Positions 50,601 to 56,410 of a stretch of 64,000 bases of DNA are shown here, in pieces. The notes under the pieces are model-generated. The model saw nothing but the letters and a program-made list of their open reading frames with translations, ran no database searches and was not told where the DNA came from. Source of the stretch: Trileptium ribeirensis (lineage: Eukaryota; Nematoda; Enoplea; Enoplida; Thoracostomopsidae); assembly GCA_030248225.1 (NCBI GenBank), contig JASANE010017524.1:78298-142297 (forward strand), given 5' to 3'. The position numbers were made by a program, and so were the translations under genes. The stretch's first letter is position 1. Every line of letters starts with the position of its first letter.

Positions 50601-53318
50601 GTAATATCTTCGTAGCCGTTCGAGCTATGTGGTGGGTGTTTTGGTTCAATTTTATAGATCAAATTATCCTGAATTATATGCAGAGAGATGCACATTGGTC
50701 AGCATAAATACACAGTAACCCTTTATATGTAATACTGAAACTATTCAAGCACCGTGGCTGATATTCGGTTCACCTTGTAAATTGTGCTCAACATAGCTCC
50801 TACATATTCAACACTCAGAATTCAACACCTTGTCGATAAGAGAAGCAACTATGTGTATTACTAGCTAAACTTATTCACAATATTTGTTTAAAACGGAATT
50901 AGTCGGACTTTTTTAGTTTCGTTTTAATTTTTATTTCAGAATCCGACGACATCAACAAATTGGGTTGCGGTAGACGACCAAGCACGCATGGAGTCGGTAA
51001 TTTCAGGAGCCGGAAAGCTCGACAGTGGAATGCCGTCGCGTTTGTCAAAACGGTCACTTTTCGACGAATACATGACCCTGTATGGAAATACGGCCTCGAT
51101 TGTATCTCAATATGATGTGCCGATGTGAGTGAGCTGTGAACGCATAGGGGTTTGGCAGTGCGCTAATGAGCGTTAGAACTAAATGGTAGTGTTGGTTTTT
51201 TATTAGTGTACACGATCGAAGGTGGTAATTGTTTGAGATACATTAGTTATTTTGGATCCTGAGTTATGTTGTGTTTGCACTAATCTAATCCTATTACAGT
51301 AGTTTGGCGTTAGGAACTGGCAACTATAAAGTAATTTTTAATTTTTAGGGATGCAATTTGTTCATGAGTTCACACGCGTTAGGGTTGTTTCGGCGTTGAA
51401 ATAATTCGTTGTCTTCGTTTCTCGGTATGCTATTTTAAATTGCACAGTGCCCACCATAACTACCGACTTTCGAACGAATGAACATTGAGCAACATACTCG
51501 CGAATAACTCTCGAACAGATGAGGGATAGATCTCGAGCAATAATTTAAAAACACTAAGAATTTCGAACAGAGATCATGATTAACTTACGAAATTTCTTGA
51601 ACGAACAACATTCATTTTTGGCCGCCATTGTAGCGAACAGATACAGCAGCTAACAGTTTTCCGGAATTCCGCTATAGGGTGTAGGGCCTTACCCCTCACG
51701 TCCGGCGCTGACCCGTAGTGGCCACCTCGCCCCCCCTTCCGAAATTTTGACACCTTTAGTTTTCGATCTGACCCCGATATCCAACCAACTTAAGGTACAA
51801 TTTTAGTGACTTATGATGTACAGTACTCGCCAGAAATGAGTGCTGTTCGTTCGAGGTTTGTTCGATGTTCGCTCGATAAATTCAAAATTTTGTTCCAATT
51901 TTGCTCGATATGTGTTCGAAATTTTGGCGCACTTTTTTTAAATTTGTTCGAAAGCTGTTCGAGAATAAATAAATTTTGTTCGATGTTCGTTCGTTCGAAA
52001 TGTGACACTCATTTCTGGCGAGTACTGTATTTTGCGTGTCCCAGTCGTAGAATGCAACACTGACGCAGATATGTATATTAAACGATACGTTATTTAAAAC
52101 ATACATAATATACATATATAATACATTATATTAATATAATAATGTGTATATAGTATACAAAATATTTGCCCTTCCCTATTGAAATCCTGCCTCCCCATAC
52201 ACATTGTCTGACTTTACCCCTTGCGCCTCTCTATTGCCAGAGGCCCACCGAACCATTTAACGAATCAATGGTTACTATAAAACGATTACATGTTGCACTC
52301 GATTGATCCTATATAGCCCCTGATGCTATTTATCCAGTTGCATTTTTAAGGCCTATCAGCTGTACATTATAAAATAATAATGCATAAGTAAACTTAAGCT
52401 GCGCCGCTTACCATCCTCTTTTGTCAAAAGCAAATGCGATTCCGTTGTTCACTGAACACAAATTTCGTTTCTGTATAAAAGAACAGAAATTAGTCTATTT
52501 CATATTTCGTACATTATAATTCACGTATATGTTCGCGAACACATTGGTGTTAAAGTACAGGGGCCGAATTGTATTCGGCTAATAGCGTTACGGAACATAA
52601 AAATGTCGAAATTGAATACGGCAATTGAAATCAGAGTTTGTTCGCGAACAACGTTTTTGTATATGGTGTCAAAAGAGGATGGTTGGGGGCGCATCTTAAG
52701 TTTACTCTTGCATAATAGAGTGGTTAGTTTCGTCAAAAAATTAAATTGTATTTCAGCAATTTTTTACACGACAGGTACAATACATATAAAAAAATCAATA
52801 GATTAGGATTGCTTACAACTGTTGTGAAAACACCCAGGAGTTGAACATTTTAAAATAATAATCGAGTGATTAGTTTCGTCAAAAAATTAAATTGTATTTC
52901 AGCAATTTTTTTCACACGACACAGGTACATATATACATATGGAGAGAAATCGGTAGATTAGGATTGCTTAAAAATGTTTAAAAAACGATCATGGCCTTTA
53001 CGCATAAACAGTTGCACCGTATTAGGCTTGGTGTAATTACCTATAATTCTATAGTCTTTTGCTAAAATATTTTGTTTTCTAATGAATTATTCATCATTCA
53101 TTATGATTACAGTACAACATATCCCGTCTTAATGTAATATTACAGAACTATTGACATAATTTTAATAATAATATTATAGAAGCTATTACGACGCAAAGAA
53201 GATGTCGACGCAGTACAGTTTGGTAAAAGAAGCGTTTTTCAAATCTCTCCGTGTCGCTGGGCTTGGCGAATGGGCGAAGAAACCTGAAGAAATTGACCAG
53301 TTTGGACCGAGCAAATAA
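13912..53318 (+). CDS. ADAR: ADAR, double-stranded RNA-specific adenosine deaminase (14 coding exons)
   Basis: Spliced gene joined from 13912-14617, 17544-17767, 20990-21163, 24747-24885, 27929-28116, 29637-29855, 30825-30993, 32371-32564, 34651-34787, 41702-41822, 46623-46738, 48295-48409, 50940-51124 and 53180-53318. The total is 2826 nt, 941 residues plus stop, with phases consistent at every junction and GT-AG introns throughout. The enzyme hydrolytically deaminates adenosine to inosine in dsRNA, mainly in the nucleus. Domains: divergent dsRBD 36-102, KKRK basic stretch near 125, Gly/Pro/Met/Tyr-rich linker 138-236, dsRBDs at about 247-318, 335-409 and 430-509, deaminase 551-941. Zinc ligands are H627, C685 and C754 and the catalytic acid is E629 (CHAE, SAPCGD, MSCSDK). 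Likely inositol-phosphate contacts include R633, R634, K757, R760, W761, Q767 and W927. The C-terminus ([15 protein letters not shown]) is ADAR2-like. Least certain are the exon 1-2 junction and any upstream non-coding exon. Confidence 0.93.
15330..16570 (+). repeat. Four related 90-120 bp units in intron 1
   Basis: Units at about 15330, 15453, 16365 and 16490 share AATATTAGTAAAAGTGTGCC, a GGACGCCCTCGGAGCT-like block and AATAATGGACTC. The first two are adjacent, while the last two are separated from them by the 15590-16375 repeat. Confidence 0.7.
15590..16375 (+). repeat. Interspersed repeat, copy 1 (intron 1)
   Basis: Shares GTGATCGGCCATAACTCGGG at its start and ATATCCACATATAGCATATC then GCTATCGAGAGCTGATTGG at its end with the copy at 46795-47545, in the same orientation. 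No coding capacity seen; class unknown. Confidence 0.75.
17544..17767 (+). CDS. ADAR: ADAR exon 2: start of the second dsRBD
   Basis: The acceptor is TTTTAG ending at 17543 and the donor is CAG/GTAAGT at 17768. It encodes residues 236-310. [16 protein letters not shown] is the opening helix of a canonical ADAR-type ds[23 protein letters not shown] supplies the strands, and [11 protein letters not shown] begins the last helix with its KKxxK RNA-contact motif, completed by ALKELF in exon 3. Entry phase is 1 and exit phase is 0. Confidence 0.93.
17768..20989 (+). other. ADAR intron 2
   Basis: 3.2 kb, AT-rich. A C/G homopolymer is at 18085-18094, part of a CTGTCCAC-type repeat is near 20080-20215, and a 200-bp higher-order minisatellite (20268-20860) ends about 130 bp before exon 3. 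No genes were seen. Confidence 0.7.
20268..20860 (+). repeat. Higher-order minisatellite in intron 2
   Basis: TTGTTAAGAATCTTGTAGGG recurs at 20268, 20468 and 20668, an exact 200-bp period. Each unit holds two half-units with CTTTTAACGTATGTCTCGG and GCTTTGTTTGTTTGTTACGC. Confidence 0.92.
20990..21163 (+). CDS. ADAR: ADAR exon 3: end of dsRBD 2 and start of dsRBD 3
   Basis: The acceptor is ACTTTTCAG ending at 20989 and the donor is ATT/GTAAGT at 21164. The exon is 174 nt, phase 0 to 0, residues 311-368. ALKELF closes the previous dsRBD helix. After a short linker, [16 protein letters not shown] opens the next dsRBD. Open frame upstream of the acceptor runs back into a minisatellite and is not coding. 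Confidence 0.92.
21410..21475 (-). other. Degenerate tRNA-like segment in intron 3
   Basis: On the minus strand TGGTTGCAGCGTG and GGGTTCAAATCAC sit at box A and box B spacing. The T stem does not pair well. Probably a tRNA-derived SINE fragment. Confidence 0.3.
22330..22810 (+). repeat. Degenerate tandem repeat in intron 3
   Basis: About 210-bp units recognised by TAGTTTGGTTAT, TTTCATGC.TTT and a following GGTTTTTC stretch. Old and diverged. Confidence 0.5.
23398..23715 (-). mobile_element. CTGGCC-family element, inverted
   Basis: Reverse orientation copy. The end GGAGGGCTGTGGACAGGCCAG at about 23695-23715 is the complement of the family start, and ATGTCCACAGTTGGGGG at the other side matches the family end. 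Part of the interior differs from the 25814 copy. Confidence 0.6.
24425..24690 (+). repeat. Degenerate short tandem array in intron 3
   Basis: About 50-bp units with the core GAGGACTGTATTGACAACTA and AGGATCG, five or six diverged copies. It ends about 60 bases before exon 4. Confidence 0.6.
24747..24885 (+). CDS. ADAR: ADAR exon 4: second half of dsRBD 3
   Basis: The acceptor is TGATTTCAG ending at 24746 and the chosen donor is GTACGT at 24886. Residues 369-414 read [20 protein letters not shown] followed by [14 protein letters not shown], the strand pair, KK motif and final helix of a dsRBD. A competing donor two bases earlier (GTGTAC at 24884) gives phase 2. The downstream donor gives phase 1, which fits the best acceptor of exon 5, so I prefer it. 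Confidence 0.9.
24886..27928 (+). other. ADAR intron 4
   Basis: 3.0 kb. A block rich in CCCCCGGC motifs lies at 25370-25570 and a complete CTGGCC-family element at 25814-26182. The rest is AT-rich without recognisable coding capacity. Confidence 0.65.
25814..26182. mobile_element. CTGGCC-family non-autonomous DNA transposon
   Basis: Terminal CTGGCCTGTCC and ACAGGCCAG, with ATAAG repeated on both sides (25809-25813 and 26183-26187) as a candidate 5-bp target duplication. No coding capacity. Other copies: 23398-23715 inverted, 44390-44771 and 53522-53905, plus a partial one near 20080. Confidence 0.75.
27929..28116 (+). CDS. ADAR: ADAR exon 5: start of dsRBD 4
   Basis: The acceptor is TATTTTAG ending at 27928 after a T/C-rich stretch, and the donor is AAA/GTGAGT at 28117. 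Residue 415 is split across the intron. [20 protein letters not shown] is the first helix and turn of a dsRBD. The frame also stays open upstream of the acceptor to 27804, so an extended form starting after CAG at 27803 is possible with the alternative exon 4 donor. Confidence 0.87.
28117..29636 (+). other. ADAR intron 5
   Basis: 1.5 kb. The part at about 28270-28980 is an interspersed repeat shared with intron 9 (36270-36675), recognisable by AAAGTGAGCGGAGCAA at one end and CGGCCCAGTAGTTATTGAG at the other. Nothing coding was seen. Confidence 0.6.
28270..28980 (+). repeat. Interspersed repeat shared by introns 5 and 9, copy 1
   Basis: Flanking blocks AAAAGTGAGCGGAGCAA and CGGCCCAGTAGTTATTGAG are shared with 36270-36675. 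The interior of this copy is longer. Confidence 0.6.
29637..29855 (+). CDS. ADAR: ADAR exon 6: end of dsRBD 4 and linker to the deaminase
   Basis: The acceptor is CAATTTTTAG ending at 29636 and the donor is CAG/GTAAAA at 29856. The exon is 219 nt, phase 0 to 0, residues 478-550. [20 protein letters not shown] then [14 protein letters not shown] gives the last strand, the GKKNAK contact loop and the last helix of the dsRBD. The following Pro/Ala-rich segment is the linker into the catalytic domain. Confidence 0.93.
29856..30824 (+). other. ADAR intron 6
   Basis: About 1.0 kb, AT-rich. No repeats or coding features were recognised. Confidence 0.6.
30825..30993 (+). CDS. ADAR: ADAR exon 7: start of the deaminase domain
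   Basis: The acceptor is TATATTTTCAG ending at 30824 and the donor is ACAG/GTAAAG at 30994, exit phase 1. Residues 551-606. [16 protein letters not shown] followed by [11 protein letters not shown] and VVSIGTG matches the first helix and strands of the ADAR deaminase fold (family pattern: L..V..K...L.., AG.V.TTG, V.S..TG). Confidence 0.95.
31726..31950 (+). pseudogene. Non-LTR retrotransposon reverse transcriptase C-terminal fragment
   Basis: In one frame with internal stops it reads [20 protein letters not shown], then [11 protein letters not shown]. That is the typical end of non-LTR reverse transcriptases (L.YG.E.W.L followed, after about 50 residues, by R..RLRWLGH). A 5'-truncated, mutated relic lying in ADAR intron 7. 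Confidence 0.65.
32206..32330 (+). pseudogene. Diverged tandem copy of the ADAR catalytic exon (CHAE) in intron 7
   Basis: Just upstream of exon 8, a segment after an AG acceptor (ATACAG ending at 32205) translates in the matching phase as a diverged version of exon 8. It reads [20 protein letters not shown] where the real exon reads [20 protein letters not shown], then LLFFYRQ in both. The CHAE motif and frame survive, but the two arginines that should bind inositol phosphate (RR to GF) and the SGLALN segment are altered. The frame stops with TGA at 32328-32330. A weak GT at 32311 would define a 105-nt cassette, phase 1 to 1, that could be inserted in frame before exon 8. No phase-0 donor exists for replacing exon 8 directly. 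It is most likely a decaying exon duplication; use as an alternative or poison exon cannot be excluded. Confidence 0.82.
32371..32564 (+). CDS. ADAR: ADAR exon 8: catalytic CHAE exon
   Basis: The acceptor is TTCTTCTAG ending at 32370 and the donor is AAG/GTATTG at 32565. Residues 607-671. [17 protein letters not shown] contains the zinc ligand H627 and the proton-shuttling E629. R633 and R634 correspond to the inositol-hexakisphosphate contacts R400 and R401 of ADAR2. The C-terminal part ([15 protein letters not shown]) matches the ADAR2 segment between the first and second zinc motifs. Confidence 0.97.
32565..34650 (+). other. ADAR intron 8
   Basis: 2.1 kb. It contains a three-copy, 126-bp minisatellite (32727-33110). 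The remainder is AT-rich with nothing recognised. Confidence 0.65.
32727..33110 (+). repeat. Minisatellite in intron 8
   Basis: Three nearly identical 126-bp copies with ACAGTCTAATATTTTTGAAC at 32735, 32861 and 32987. Confidence 0.92.
34651..34787 (+). CDS. ADAR: ADAR exon 9: PCGD zinc-ligand exon
   Basis: The acceptor is CTTTGCACAG ending at 34650 and the donor is GCG/GTGAGT at 34788, phase 0 to 2. Residues 672-716. [17 protein letters not shown] carries zinc ligand C685 and a conserved GRIFS turn. The end, [11 protein letters not shown], corresponds to the basic RNA-binding loop before the base-flipping loop. Confidence 0.96.
34820..35315 (+). repeat. Minisatellite in intron 9
   Basis: Five copies with about 99-bp period, anchored by ATCGTTGCGGTGATATCGGA (last copy ATCGTGGCGG) at about 34860, 34960, 35059, 35157 and 35253. 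It begins about 30 bases after the exon 9 donor. Confidence 0.92.
35337..35397. mobile_element. Minimal hairpin MITE, CAGTACTCGCC family
   Basis: Only about 60 bp: the terminal repeat CAGTACTCGCCAGAAATGA and its complement TCATTTCTGGCGAGTATTG with almost no interior. Same termini as the larger family members at 36803, 51819 and others. Confidence 0.7.
36270..36675 (+). repeat. Interspersed repeat shared by introns 5 and 9, copy 2
   Basis: Same orientation as the intron 5 copy, with the same AAAGTGAGCGGAGCAA start and ACGAAAATAAAGACG end but a shorter middle. Confidence 0.6.
36803..36984. mobile_element. Hairpin MITE, CAGTACTCGCC family
   Basis: The ends are ATTACTCGCCAGAAATGAGT and ACTCATTTCTGGCGAGTAC. 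The interior is rich in TCGAACAA repeats, similar to the copies in intron 13. The outer TACAG has decayed. Confidence 0.7.
40817..41464. repeat. Long foldback (inverted repeat) in ADAR intron 9
   Basis: Two arms of about 290 and 330 bases face each other around a loop near 41107-41133. The outer ends match as AATATTTGGTTCTTTTCC and its near-complement at 41447-41464. The innermost stem is ATCCTAAGTTATGGC against GCCCATAACTTAGGAT. Matching continues along almost the whole arm by eye, including TGACGAGCTGAGT and GGTCCCAAGG-type blocks, with small insertions in the right arm. The transcript would fold into a long, imperfect double-stranded hairpin. It is probably a foldback-type transposon or MITE; a fragment with the same CAGCTCGTCGAGCTGAG core lies at about 12911. 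Confidence 0.9.
41702..41822 (+). CDS. ADAR: ADAR exon 10: base-flipping loop and third zinc ligand
   Basis: The acceptor is CTTATTTTTAG ending at 41701 and the donor is AAG/GTGAGC at 41823, phase 2 to 0. Residues 717-757. [12 protein letters not shown] aligns with the loop that inserts a residue into the RNA helix; the ADAR2 Glu488 position is M724 here. [20 protein letters not shown] holds zinc ligand C754 and K757. Confidence 0.96.
43816..43990. mobile_element. Hairpin MITE, TACAG...CTGTA termini
   Basis: Starts TACAGTACCCGCCAAAAATG and ends CATTTTTGGCGAGTACTGTA. The outermost TA with CAGT termini is typical of Tc1/mariner-derived MITEs, which duplicate TA. The interior is built of CGCTCG repeats and is almost identical to the copy in intron 11. 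Confidence 0.8.
44390..44771. mobile_element. CTGGCC-family element
   Basis: Starts CTGGCCTGTCCACAGCC, shares the interior blocks GGGGGAAATTTCAAAG and GAACATGGGG, and ends in a C-run followed by GTGGAC; the final GGCCAG has been lost. Confidence 0.65.
46623..46738 (+). CDS. ADAR: ADAR exon 11: deaminase core
   Basis: The acceptor is TTTATTTCAG ending at 46622 and the donor is TTCG/GTAAGT at 46739, phase 0 to 2. Residues 758-795. [20 protein letters not shown] then [17 protein letters not shown] is the strongly conserved segment after CSDK in ADARs (R760, W761, Q767). A longer open frame in a different register covers the same bases and is a shadow. Confidence 0.96.
46795..47545 (+). repeat. 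Interspersed repeat, copy 2 (intron 11)
   Basis: Direct copy of the intron 1 element at 15590-16375. Contains an internal partial duplication with TTCGTCGACCCAAAATTC-like blocks. Confidence 0.75.
47972..48135. mobile_element. Hairpin MITE, TACAG...CTGTA termini
   Basis: Nearly identical to the 43816 copy and in the same orientation, but lacking about 11 bases of the CGCTCG interior repeat. The similarity indicates recent transposition or gene conversion between introns 10 and 11. Confidence 0.8.
48295..48409 (+). CDS. ADAR: ADAR exon 12: deaminase, after GSLFH
   Basis: The acceptor is TATTTTTAG ending at 48294 and the donor is AAAG/GTATGT at 48410, phase 2 to 0. Residues 796-834. [11 protein letters not shown] then [21 protein letters not shown] matches the ADAR segment with alternating RAxxxRI, LxxPxxSG and a variable region before the NW strand. 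Confidence 0.93.
48410..50939 (+). other. ADAR intron 12
   Basis: 2.5 kb. It contains a short hairpin MITE (48978-49092) and two diverged direct copies of a roughly 190-bp segment (about 49760-49950 and 50480-50670). Open frames at 49229-49597 and 50231-50707 overlap these repeats or lack a good start and are not called as genes. Confidence 0.6.
48978..49092. mobile_element. Short hairpin MITE, TACAG...CTGTA termini
   Basis: Starts TACAGTACTCGCTAGAAATG and ends CATTTCTGGCGAGTGCTGTA. Interior about 75 bases. Confidence 0.75.
50940..51124 (+). CDS. ADAR: ADAR exon 13: deaminase C-terminal subdomain
   Basis: The acceptor is TTTATTTCAG ending at 50939 and the donor is CCGAT/GTGAGT at 51125, phase 0 to 2. 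Residues 835-895. [20 protein letters not shown] gives the NW strand, then a [19 protein letters not shown] segment corresponding to the ADAR G....G..SRLCK..L...Y pattern. The cysteine of the usual SRLCK motif is serine here. Confidence 0.93.
51443..51632. mobile_element. Diverged hairpin MITE of the same family
   Basis: The ends CACAGTGCCCACCATAACTA and TTTTGGCCGCCATTGTA are degraded versions of the family terminus. The interior is of the TCGAACA-rich type. Confidence 0.5.
51819..52029. mobile_element. Hairpin MITE, TACAG...CTGTA termini
   Basis: The best-preserved member: TACAGTACTCGCCAGAAATG at one end and CATTTCTGGCGAGTACTGTA at the other, a perfect 20-base match. The interior carries repeated TTCGTTCGA and TTCGA motifs. 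Confidence 0.85.
52376..52718. repeat. Foldback element in ADAR intron 13
   Basis: The left arm (TGCATAAGTAAACTTAAG, then CCATCCTCTTTTG) is mirrored by the right arm (CAAAAGAGGATGG, then CTTAAGTTTACTCTTGCA). Matching extends about 100 bases inward to a TTCGCGAA palindrome in the right arm. It would give a hairpin in the pre-mRNA. It is probably a non-autonomous DNA transposon. Confidence 0.78.
52719..52972 (+). repeat. Direct duplication in intron 13
   Basis: GTTTCGTCAAAAAATTAAAT and GATTAGGATTGCTTA occur in both 52719-52820 and 52863-52972, right after the foldback. Confidence 0.7.
53180..53318 (+). CDS. ADAR: ADAR exon 14: C-terminal exon with stop
   Basis: The acceptor is ATATTATAG ending at 53179, entry phase 2, and TAA is at 53316-53318. 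Residues 896-941. [20 protein letters not shown] then [19 protein letters not shown] is the classic ADAR2-type C-terminus. The Y, K and W positions that wrap the buried inositol hexakisphosphate are in place (K903, Y908, K912, W927, K930 by eye). Confidence 0.96.
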
Positions 53319-53521
53319 GCCGCTCCAGAGTGAAAGAAATGGTGTTAGTTATTAATTAGACAAAGAGTGCATTACGGACTCTTGATGCACTCTTGATTAG
53401 ACGTATTTATAATATACCCGAGAGTTTATGATAATTACATATATAGACCATGCTATGTTAATAATTGTAATTGTTGTTGTTTTGTTTGATTTATTATTGT
53501 GTTTGCTGAATATTAATAGTG
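53319..53521 (+). other. Probable ADAR 3' UTR start
   Basis: It holds a stem-loop, AAGAGTGCAT (53363-53372) against ATGCACTCTT (53385-53394). There is no AATAAA before the transposon at 53522; AATATA near 53410 is a possible variant poly(A) signal. Confidence 0.4.
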
Positions 53522-53905
53522 CTGGCCTATCCACATCCCTCCCAAAAGCAATGGAGAAATTTTTGTGAGGTCCCAAATTTATTTTTGAGAAAAATTCAAA
53601 GTGGGCGGAATAAATTCTGCTTAAATATGTTAAATATTTCCATATTCTCATGTGCTTTTACCTTCATGTAAGTAATTTCAGGATAGAAAACGTCGTTTTA
53701 GCATTAAAAATAGATGTAATTAATGTTTTAAAAAATTTTGCATACTGAAAACTTATATTGGGTTCATAAAAAAATTTTGGATTTAATTGAACATGGGTGT
53801 TTCAACCGAGTTGATAATAAAGGACATGTGGGGAAATCTCACGAACATGGGGGAATTGAATATTGGTGAGCCAATTGGGTCAGCTCACTGTAGTGGACAG
53901 GTCAG
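53522..53905. mobile_element. CTGGCC-family element downstream of ADAR
   Basis: Starts CTGGCCTATCCACATCC and ends GTGGACAGGTCAG, with the same interior blocks as the 25814 copy. It begins 203 bases after the ADAR stop codon, so the 3' end of the transcript may lie before or inside it. Confidence 0.7.
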
Positions 53906-54854
53906 ATAGTACAGTCATTGCTAGAAATCAACGTTGTTCGTTTGAGTTTTCTTGACGTTCGTTCAGAAACTATATTTTTTGTTCGTAAGTCCGGGCAGAC
54001 GTGTTCGAGCGTGATAGGTATATTTGCGCAAACTGTGTTCGTTAGTACCCACAGTTTTACGGACAGAAATAAAAGCGCATTTTACTTGGATAATTCGCGA
54101 ATGGCAATTGATCAACTCTTAACAATTTCCAGCATGCGTTTTTGTCTATTTTGTACAACGTTAAGCAAACTTCTTCTGCGGCGGCGGATTGATCTTAGAT
54201 CGTTTTGGTGAAAGCGTTGTACATTAGCCACTACGCTATTTAAGAGTTTTTTTAAGGAACCTCACAAAGCGAACAGGGAACAGCGCGCGAGAAACCCAAA
54301 CTCACGTGAAACTCGATTAGTGCATGCCGTCACTATGTACGCTGTTACACATGTCTGTCTGTTTGTGGGAAAAGGTTATTTGAGCGGTAATCTTAATTTT
54401 GTTTATGCCTTTTACCCATGAATTATTGTGTATTTTATTCAATGAAAGGAAATTTTTGCTGCGGCGGCGAATGGAACCTGATAGTTTTGGTGACAGCTTT
54501 GTACGTTAGCCACTACGCTATTTAAGAGCTCTTACTCGGTTCCCTTCCGGAACCTCACAAAGCGAGCCTCCAAGAGCGTATGGGTAAACGCATGCCGCAC
54601 GACAAATTGAATTAGTGCATCGCGTCACAATGTGTGCTGTCACACACGTGTGACCGTATGCGGGAAAGGGTTATTTTCATGAACAATTAGTGGAAAAATT
54701 GCTTATATTTTTGTTCGTAACTGTGTTTGATAGAGCGCGTAAAGGAAAGAAATAACTTCAGTCAATAGAAAACTGCTAAATAATAAAGTTTCTGCACATT
54801 TTATCATTTTGATGAATATGACTGTTTTGGAACATGCTTTGTTGTATAGAATTA

Positions 54855-55364
54855 TGCGGAGTTCACGTTATAATGTCCCCAACGTTTGGAACCTATGTAC
54901 CCCACACTGTGTCAGACACACTGTTGACAACAGGGTGTCTTAGACACCCCCATGTTTTTAATAAATTTTTTCAACGGGAGCTAGCTACGTGTATTACCGC
55001 TTACCGACAGTGTCAGGCACACCGTGTCTTCTGGCAGTTTTATTGACAGTGTTCGGAATTATTTGAGCAATGTTCATATGGGCTAGATACAAGCATCGAG
55101 AATTTAGGAAAAACTCCACAGGACAGTTGACTAATAAACCGCATTAGCTACAGACGGTGTCCGTTATAGTTAATTCGCGCCAAATCGGTAGCTAAGGGTG
55201 TGTACGACACTGTCTAGAAAAAATGTAGTAGCTAAGGGTGTGTCGTACACCCTCGGCATTTGATATACCGTATGGGTGTCACCCTGACTGTCTATTCGGT
55301 AGGGTCGCGACTACAGGGGGTCAAAAGTTCCAAACAGCGGGGACATTATAACGTGAACGCCGCA
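54855..55364. mobile_element. PIF/Harbinger-like MITE
   Basis: Long terminal inverted repeats of about 45 bp: TGCGGAGTTCACGTTATAAT at the left and ATTATAACGTGAACGCCGCA at the right. Both are flanked by TTA, the target duplication typical of PIF/Harbinger elements. The interior holds imperfect GTGTC/GACAC palindromes and no transposase. Confidence 0.7.
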
Positions 55365-56410
55365 TTAATTGTGCGTACATATGTGCAGTTACTGACAGAA
55401 ATAAAAGGAAATTTTCACGAACAGCTCTTGAACATTATTCTCGAAAAAGATATGTTCATAATTTGCTATTACCTAACACAGGTACAGTTAGCCAATTTTT
55501 CGCGAGGGATTTGCTTTTATTTCTGCTTCCTCTACCTGTATGGAGAATTTTTTTCGGCAGGACCAATTATTTACCGTCGAAGCTAATTTCCTAGACGTGA
55601 TAGGGATTTCAAATCACCAAAATCTACATTTTAGCAGGTCATATAAATATCCCCACGCAGGACAATGGAAAAAAGTTTATTGAATAAAAACTACATATTC
55701 TTAACAAAAACGTAATGTACAGGAATCACTGAACCTGTAAGCTGATCGCTTACTTAGTGTGCCTTACAGCATACCATGGTCCTATCAAAACGTGTACATC
55801 GTGTGTGTTTATCATGTGTGTTTATCAGTTCAATTTGAAAGCACGCACTTGGAGCATAAATTTGGCATTTGTACCATTGATAAACCGGCGCTGCTGGGCA
55901 AGTATATATAGCCTTAAATTGCCAGGTCCGCACCACACCAGTGCTACGCCAACGATAAATATATCAGAGGAACTATATAATTTCTATGTGAGCTGCGTTA
56001 TGCTGCTATTTATGTTGAAGCATCGACGAAAACCAATGTGTGTGCTGCAGAGATCAACAACAATATCTTGCACAATATGCGCAGCTAGGCACCATTATAT
56101 ATCATAACATTCAAGTAACAGTGAGTTGCCGTGTGATTTTTGCCAAAGGCTTACCTGCTGAAATGTGAAATTGACCCCAAAAAATCTAAGTTTTAGAATA
56201 TGTTGGTATAAATTCTAAGGTATTGAGAAACGCTGTGAGCCGCATGGTCACGCGGGTCAAACATTTGACCCGAGTCCCGCTTTGACCCGCCGGGGGTCTT
56301 CACTAACTTGACCCGAGACCTGCGGTGACTCGCCGGGAGCTTTCAGAAACGACCGGTTATCCGGGGTCACATTTTCGATACTGTAATATATACATATAAA
56401 CTTGAATTAT
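55365..56410. other. Intergenic, nothing firm
   Basis: AT-rich, with repeated GACCCG motifs at 56240-56365. The open frame at 55757-56107 has no recognisable features. Confidence 0.4.

Larger units (their letters stand above)
51125..53179 (+). other. ADAR intron 13
   Basis: 2.1 kb. It contains two hairpin MITEs (51443-51632, diverged; 51819-52029), a foldback (52376-52718) and a direct duplication (52719-52820 and 52863-52972). Confidence 0.65.

Noticed and set aside
50231..50707. 158-codon open frame in intron 12
   Set aside because: It overlaps a diverged direct repeat, has atypical composition and no family resemblance.
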